This document shows positions 58,944 through 64,000 of a stretch of 64,000 nt of DNA, in pieces (positions within the stretch are counted from its first letter, which is position 1; each line of letters starts with the position of its first letter). Made by a program: the position numbers and the translations under genes. The notes below the pieces were generated by a model, which saw nothing but the letters and a program-made list of their open reading frames with translations, searched no databases and had not been told where the DNA came from. This DNA is from Stictocephala bisonia (taxonomy: Eukaryota; Arthropoda; Insecta; Hemiptera; Membracidae), in assembly GCA_035578905.1 (NCBI GenBank), contig JAQJVL010002650.1:23917-87916 (forward strand), written 5' to 3'.

Positions 58944-60691
58944 GTTTATAATTCTGTATACAATGGTAGTGAAAGAAAAATTCTAAAAATGTTTTGTAAA
59001 TTTGTTATGCACCTTTAAATTAAAATTGGGACCAAATATTTTGTTTTAATACATTTTTTTAACTAGGAGAGTAAACTATATTTCATAGAAAGAGCACTTC
59101 TTTTCCTTCAGTTAAAAAAATAGATATATAAACATGACAAAAAACATAGATGCTGCGTATGTTTGTTTCCACTTACAGAAACAAAATAATTAATTGTAAA
59201 TACAATATTAACTATTGATATCTGGTCAAGGTTAACCTCTTGTTTTCGTTTTCATTGTACTATTCGTACTTCCATGTGTCAAGTTGAGTTGTCAAGAGAT
59301 GATCTTTATTTAACGAAACAGGATATATAACATGGTAACAGCAATGTGAACTGTTATAGATTTAATAGGTTACACGAAATGCCCTGTTATTTTTGTAACT
59401 CCCAGTCATGATGTATGATAATATTATAACGCACATTATATAACAGTAACACAGTGGTTATGGAGAGTAAATATAACACGCTGAGAAGTAAACGGAACTG
59501 TAACTGAACTGCGAATGAAACTTAAGACTTTTGCATGTTACAGTTTAACGTCAAGCCAAGCCGCAACGGGCGTAACTCAATATCGTAACGTAACCTAAGG
59601 CATAACTTCCAACTTCATAACCTATGGTAACTAGGAACATTATCTAGAATAAGACTTCGAGCCGTTTAGTAATGTCAGGCCATGACAGAATAACTGTCTG
59701 GAACGTCAATGAGTTGAGAGTAACAGGTTATTAAAAAAAATGATTGTAACATATTAACAGATCATAATGGAATTACGCCACAGGTTATCGAAAAGTAAGT
59801 GTAATTCCCATCTTTTGAGCAAAAAAAAAAAAAAAAGAGAAAAAAAAAAGGAAAACAGATCCAACCACATCTAGTAGTATATTTTATATTGGGACTCGAC
59901 GAGTTGGCTATGTGCTGTAGTACCCTACTTCAATCGTTATTTCATTATTTTAGTAGTCACGGTGCCAAAACGAAACTGATTGAACGGGATTTAATTAAAT
60001 CTGTCCGAAATTATCAGCTTTAGAATAGTTTTAGTCATCAACTTTTAAAGGATGGACCTGAAAATAAATGCAACTGCTAATTTTAAATGTTGGTGACAGT
60101 TATGTAACGAGAAGTTTTGAAATGGTTCAATAACTGATTCTTTGTTATGAGTTATCATATTTTGTATCAATAACTAGTGACGGCTATTTGGAACAACTTA
60201 TTTGGACGTGCTATTCATAAATAACAAGAATACTTTTCGCCACAGTCGCCATCACTATGGTCGTACAGTCAAGACCAGTGTACGTAAATCACGAATCTGA
60301 AAACATTGCGATAACATCTCTGGTTATGAATATGATATTATGATCATATTTTAAATACAGTTGTCTATATAAAATACTTATCTTTATAATCAATTATACA
60401 AATGGGACTTTTGTTTTGATGTACCGTTTTACGCTCAAAGGTTAATGTGGCAAAACTTGACTCGATTTTTTTAGTTTTTTAAAATCTCGAAGTTTGAGCT
60501 TTTAAAAAACTGGAAAAAACTCGAATTTCAAGCTACTCGCACACCCATTATTTTCTATATATTGATGCTAGAAAAAGGTGTGTAATATCTATTCTGAAAA
60601 CTTGTAATGTGGCCATTTGAGTGACTCTTAAATATTGTACAGAGTTACTGTTACTATGATAAAAGTTGTAACAGAATCTTGCCTAACTTAC
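58944..60691 (-). other. spen intron sequence, nothing certain
   Basis: AT-rich intron DNA. 59.3-59.8 kb is rich in GTAAC/TAACG words without a clear tandem period. 60.47-60.54 kb has short CTCGAA/TTTGAGCTT inverted motifs. A-rich run at 59821-59851. No gene recognised. Confidence 0.4.
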
Positions 60692-60818
60692 CAGAAGGTA
60701 TGTGATATCCACCGGTAAGAGCAGCTTCACGCAGATACTGCTGATACACAAGCTGAGAATGAACGTAGTGAGCCGGCTGAATATGATGAGGATAGTTGAC
60801 ATGTTGTACCACTTCTCC
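60692..60818 (-). CDS. spen: spen coding exon (first one in window)
   Basis: Acceptor TTATGGTTGCAG, donor GTAAGT. 127 bp: 42 codons plus one base that pairs with GT of the next exon to make glycine. Residues GEVVQHVNYPHHIQPAHYVH, SQLVYQQYLREAALTGGYHI, PS. Tyr/His-rich text with YQQYLREAAL.GGYHIPS is the conserved patch upstream of the SPOC linker in insect Spen. Entered in phase 0. Earlier exons (RRMs and the long linker) should lie beyond 64 kb. Confidence 0.85.
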
Positions 60819-61520
60819 CTGCAACCATAACTTATTTTAGTAAATTTGCAAATAAATTACGATACAAGCATAAAAGATGGTTAGTTTAATTAATTCAATT
60901 ATATTTAGTAAAATATGAATTTAATTGTAAGATTTAACACAAAATGTAAAAGGTACACAACGTTTTTTGTTAGATGTTGAGTACCTTTTGTTATGCGTAT
61001 AAACAAAAAGGCCTGGTTGTTATGCGTAAAGCATAATAAAATATTATGTATTTTTAAATATGTTATCATAACTATCCTAGAAAAATCCCATCCATTCATC
61101 TAAACAAAAACTAAGTGGATGTATTGAAGTTGAAGGATACTCCAACCTAACTGGTGGCTGTTCAGAGATCAAAATCTCTGATTCACAACAGGGCTAAAAT
61201 GCACAATTAGGCTATCTCTAAACCCATTGCAGCCAAAGGCACAGCTTGTACATCTTCCTAGTTAGTAAACAATAGTCCAAAATATGCAAGCTCATTACTA
61301 TATTGTTATTAACTACTTTAGTTTTGAGAAAACAACTAAAATTTATTTGGATGATCTCAATTTATACATTTATACAATACATTTATAACATATTGAGCTT
61401 TTATACAAATCTAGCGGACTTAGTAAATTTGTATTTGTTGTTCTGCTTTCTATAAATGTCTCACTCAATTACATGTTTTTTGCGATGGGTGACAACAACA
61501 TTTCTGTCTGGTTTATTAAA
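60819..61520 (-). other. spen intron sequence, nothing recognised
   Basis: AT-rich DNA between the exon and the SINE. Confidence 0.45.
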
Positions 61521-61795
61521 TTGGTCGGTAGCGTAGTTGGTTCAATCCCAGGTTCATGTGCTAAAGGTTCTCAGTTCGATCCCAATCAGAGTCAATACAT
61601 TTTGAGAAGGATCAGCTGATAAATCACCGGCTGTTCATTTGTCATTGTCTATTAATTAATGACACTTTCTAAGGAATAGTTGGCCTTAGTTTGTAAGAAT
61701 GACTACATTTGCTCATAATACACTCATCACACTCATTCGAAATCCATATTCGCCCATATCTTGACGATCAGCGTCTTATAAATAAAATAAAAATA
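61521..61795 (+). mobile_element. tRNA-derived SINE, family A, full-length-looking
   Basis: A-box TAGCGTAGTTGG (61529-61540) and B-box AGTTCGATCCC (61573-61583) at tRNA-like spacing give an internal pol III promoter. The body contains GGATCAGCTGATAAATCACC and GACACTTTCTAAGGAATAGT. The tail ends ATTCGCCCATAT…GCGTCTTATAAATAAAAT. Truncated copy at 22.86 kb; the tail is shared with family B at 47.4 kb. It is not a functional tRNA: no acceptor pairing is evident. Confidence 0.75.
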
Positions 61796-61799
61796 TATT

Positions 61800-62706
61800 A
61801 TTGATACAATTATTGTTTTCATCAGCGTTTTATTACTATTACTTGGAGACAATTTATTACCCAGTGGAAATGATAGTTGTAACATATTTCGGGTGAATTA
61901 GTTATGTTTAGTATCCCAATATTTGTATATAGTAACTGTAGTTTTAACCCTAGATTGTGAGTATCAGGTGAACCAATGTGTGCTCCCTACTGCTAGGTCC
62001 TTTTTTCGGCGCTGCAAGCTTTTTTTGTAAAAATCATAAAAAATACTAGATATGCTCAAAATGTAAATGTTATATCGTTTTTCTTCTCAAGAACTATACT
62101 TTCACATACTACCATCAACACTTACAAAAAGAATTAGCAAATAATTACTGTCATGAAAAAATTGAAAAAACTTTTAAAATTTTGTACGTAAATTATAACT
62201 TATAACACTCCTCAGGAGCACTAAATAATTTTTATAAATAATTCCAAGATAGCCAAATTGTTTATTATTTAGTGCACTGTAACAATATGTTGTTACATTT
62301 TAGATAAACTAGCAGGTTTTTTTTTGGTGTTTGTTTACATAAAACGCAAAAATGGAAAAAATGTGCAAAGATACAATATGATCACTGTAGGTAATCAAAT
62401 AGTACATGTAAAAATTAAAAATCTCTATTGAATAGGCAAGAAAAAGTTGTTTAGGAAAAACAGTCATATTGTGCCCATACACAAATTTTTATATTTTTAG
62501 TTTATTGGGAAAAATAAAAATTTTACAACAGAAACAAAAACTTTCAGTGAAAAATTACATAGCAATCTAAAAATAAGGGGTATGTATAATTTTTTGTTTC
62601 AAGAAAATGTAGCTACAAGAAAATGTAAAATATATGAAAATATTCTAAAAAGTATAAAACTTATAACACCATAAGTCAGCGTGTGCTAATTGTGTAAACA
62701 ACATTA
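61800..62706. other. AT-rich spacer with possible piggyBac-like end
   Basis: TTAACCCTAGATTGTGAGTA at ~61944 resembles the motif at 56037 (TTAACCCTAGGTAGTGAG). No partner end found. Otherwise AT-rich without motifs. Confidence 0.35.
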
Positions 62707-63396
62707 GAAAAATAGTACATATTGTAAACATTATAAAAATTATAACATGATTTTTGGAATTTTTATAACAGTAACACTTGATAGAACACATATTTATAAA
62801 TAAAAATAAAAAAAAAAAAAGTATTACAGTAGTGCCATAAATAAGGTTTTTGCGCTATATAATAACATACTACGTCATATTGTTTTCGCGTAAATCTATT
62901 TAAATTGCATAGAAATAATACATACTATTTTTTTATTTTTTTCTAAGATTATTATTATTAGGCTACACTAATACCCTATCCATATACACGTTGTTTGCTG
63001 AAATCGGATAAAAAATAAATGTTTAGGCTAGTACGTACGTAAATATATACACAGCCATCAAACGACACTTGAAAAATAGTGCATACTGTAAACATTATAA
63101 AAATAATATTTGTTAGTTCTTATAACAGTAACACTTGATAGAACAAATATATCTGAATAGAAATATAAAAAATGTATTAAAGTAGTACCATAAATAAGGT
63201 GTTCGCGCTATATAATAACATACTAAGTCATATTGTTTTCACGTAAATAAAATAAACAATCTATTTAGAATGCACAGAAATATACATATTATTTTTTAAT
63301 TTTTTCTAAGATTATTATAAGTAGGCTACACTAATACCCTATTCATACACACATTGTTTGCTGAAATCGGATAAAAAATAAATGTTTAGGCTAGTA
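62707..63396. repeat. 326-bp direct duplication
   Basis: 62707-63032 and 63071-63396 match along their length (GAAAAATAGT…GTAAACATTATAAAAAT, ATAACAGTAACACTTGATAG, CGCGCTATATAATAACATAC or GCGCTATATAATAACATACT, GGCTACACTAATACCCTAT, ATAAATGTTTAGGCTAGTA), offset 364 bp, with a 38-bp spacer. Divergence by point changes and small indels suggests an older duplication. Function unknown. Confidence 0.88.
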
Positions 63397-63920
63397 ACTA
63401 CATCGCTATCAATATCGCTATTTCTGATTATTTTAGACACTAAAAACCACTATAACACACTGTACTATGACTACACTAAATACAACATATAATTTTATTT
63501 ATTCAAATAATAATTTATAACACTTACAGCGAATAAATACTCACAAAGAAAATCAGACGTGCAACAGATAAAAATGCCTATGTCTACACTGGCCGTGTCG
63601 TTGACAGGCTCTGCTTCTTGCAGTAAAGTGAAAACTTGTCACGTGACCAATGCCAACCTACTTCACGAAATTCGCTCGAAGCGGCACTGATCAACTCAAC
63701 AACTCTCTGTCTTATCTAGCTATTTTTTTTTTAGTTTATATCACAATAAATAAATTATTAGCAAAACTTTGATCAACAGCATAAATTATGCCGTACCATG
63801 CTTTTGGGAAATCATGTAAACAAGGGTATACAAAAACATTTGTTGTAAAATACCCAATGCAGCTAAGAGAATGACATTTATTTTGTTGGATAGAGTATTT
63901 AATTCACTATAGACTGACAT
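63397..63920. other. Spacer, nothing recognised
   Basis: AT-rich, with a GC-richer part at 63560-63700 that shows no conserved coding motif in either direction. Confidence 0.4.
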
Positions 63921-63921
63921 T

Positions 63922-64000
63922 TCAAATCAAATCAAAAATCGCTTTATTCAAGTTCAATTACACAAAAAAATACAAAATTACAACAGAATGTCTCTTGCAT
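63922..64000 (-). mobile_element. 3' tail of a LINE running off the window
   Basis: Minus strand: …GTAATTGAACTTGAATAAAG then TTTTTGATTTGATTTGAAAT. It matches the 3' end of the LINE at 51.78 kb (AATAAAGAATTTTGATTTGATT). Its body should lie to the right of the window. Confidence 0.65.

Noticed and set aside
61521..61600. Functional tRNA gene
   Set aside because: A and B boxes are present but no cloverleaf acceptor pairing is evident, and the sequence continues into a repeated SINE body.

Overview
This is a eukaryotic, repeat-rich window, most likely from an insect genome (possibly a hemipteran; the order is a guess). The only host gene I can establish is the 3' end of split ends (spen). Its last five coding exons lie on the minus strand, at 60818-60692, 55603-55335, 52757-52557, 45827-45669 and 39648-39520. 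All have canonical GT/AG borders and compatible phases. Together they encode 294 residues: a proline-rich linker followed by a complete SPOC domain ending at the natural stop. The 885 coding bases are spread over 21.3 kb because the introns are full of mobile DNA.

Layout. 1-10.1 kb: a 20-bp satellite, in a degenerate half with a 108-bp higher-order unit and a homogeneous half. The two are separated by a 0.8-kb block carrying an inverted 36-bp minisatellite. 11.3-13.1 kb: a tandem array of ~100-bp units. 14.6-19.1 kb: a decayed minus-strand gene of a multicopy invertebrate family with an N-terminal zinc-binding region, a FEN1/PIN-like acidic core and a C-terminal CXC cysteine cluster. A LINE fragment sits inside it. 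19.4-23.5 kb: a mariner remnant, a Ty3/gypsy RT scrap and a DDE transposase pseudogene split by a SINE. 24.1-28.5 kb: a nearly complete but dead CR1-like LINE with PHD finger, SGNH esterase, endonuclease and RT. 28.7-29.7 kb: the 3' end of a hAT element. 29.7-36.0 kb: sequence with inflated homopolymers that looks like uncorrected assembly error. 37.0-38.0 kb: a minisatellite and a second hAT remnant.

39.5-60.8 kb is spen. Its introns hold two Tigger/pogo remnants (one split by a 1.14-kb insertion with a 12-bp target duplication), mariner pieces, an 865-bp GA microsatellite, a mariner with TA duplication, SINEs, three piggyBac-type elements, a 5'-truncated LINE with an open 634-residue RT frame, and a large inverted 36-bp minisatellite. 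61-64 kb: a tRNA-headed SINE, a 326-bp duplication and the 3' tail of another LINE running off the window.

No bacterial, CRISPR, rRNA or functional tRNA features are present. The most unusual items are the recurrent 36-bp minisatellite, which is inverted on itself at two loci (foldback-like), the CXC/nuclease-like pseudogene, and two piggyBac elements sharing one TTAA.
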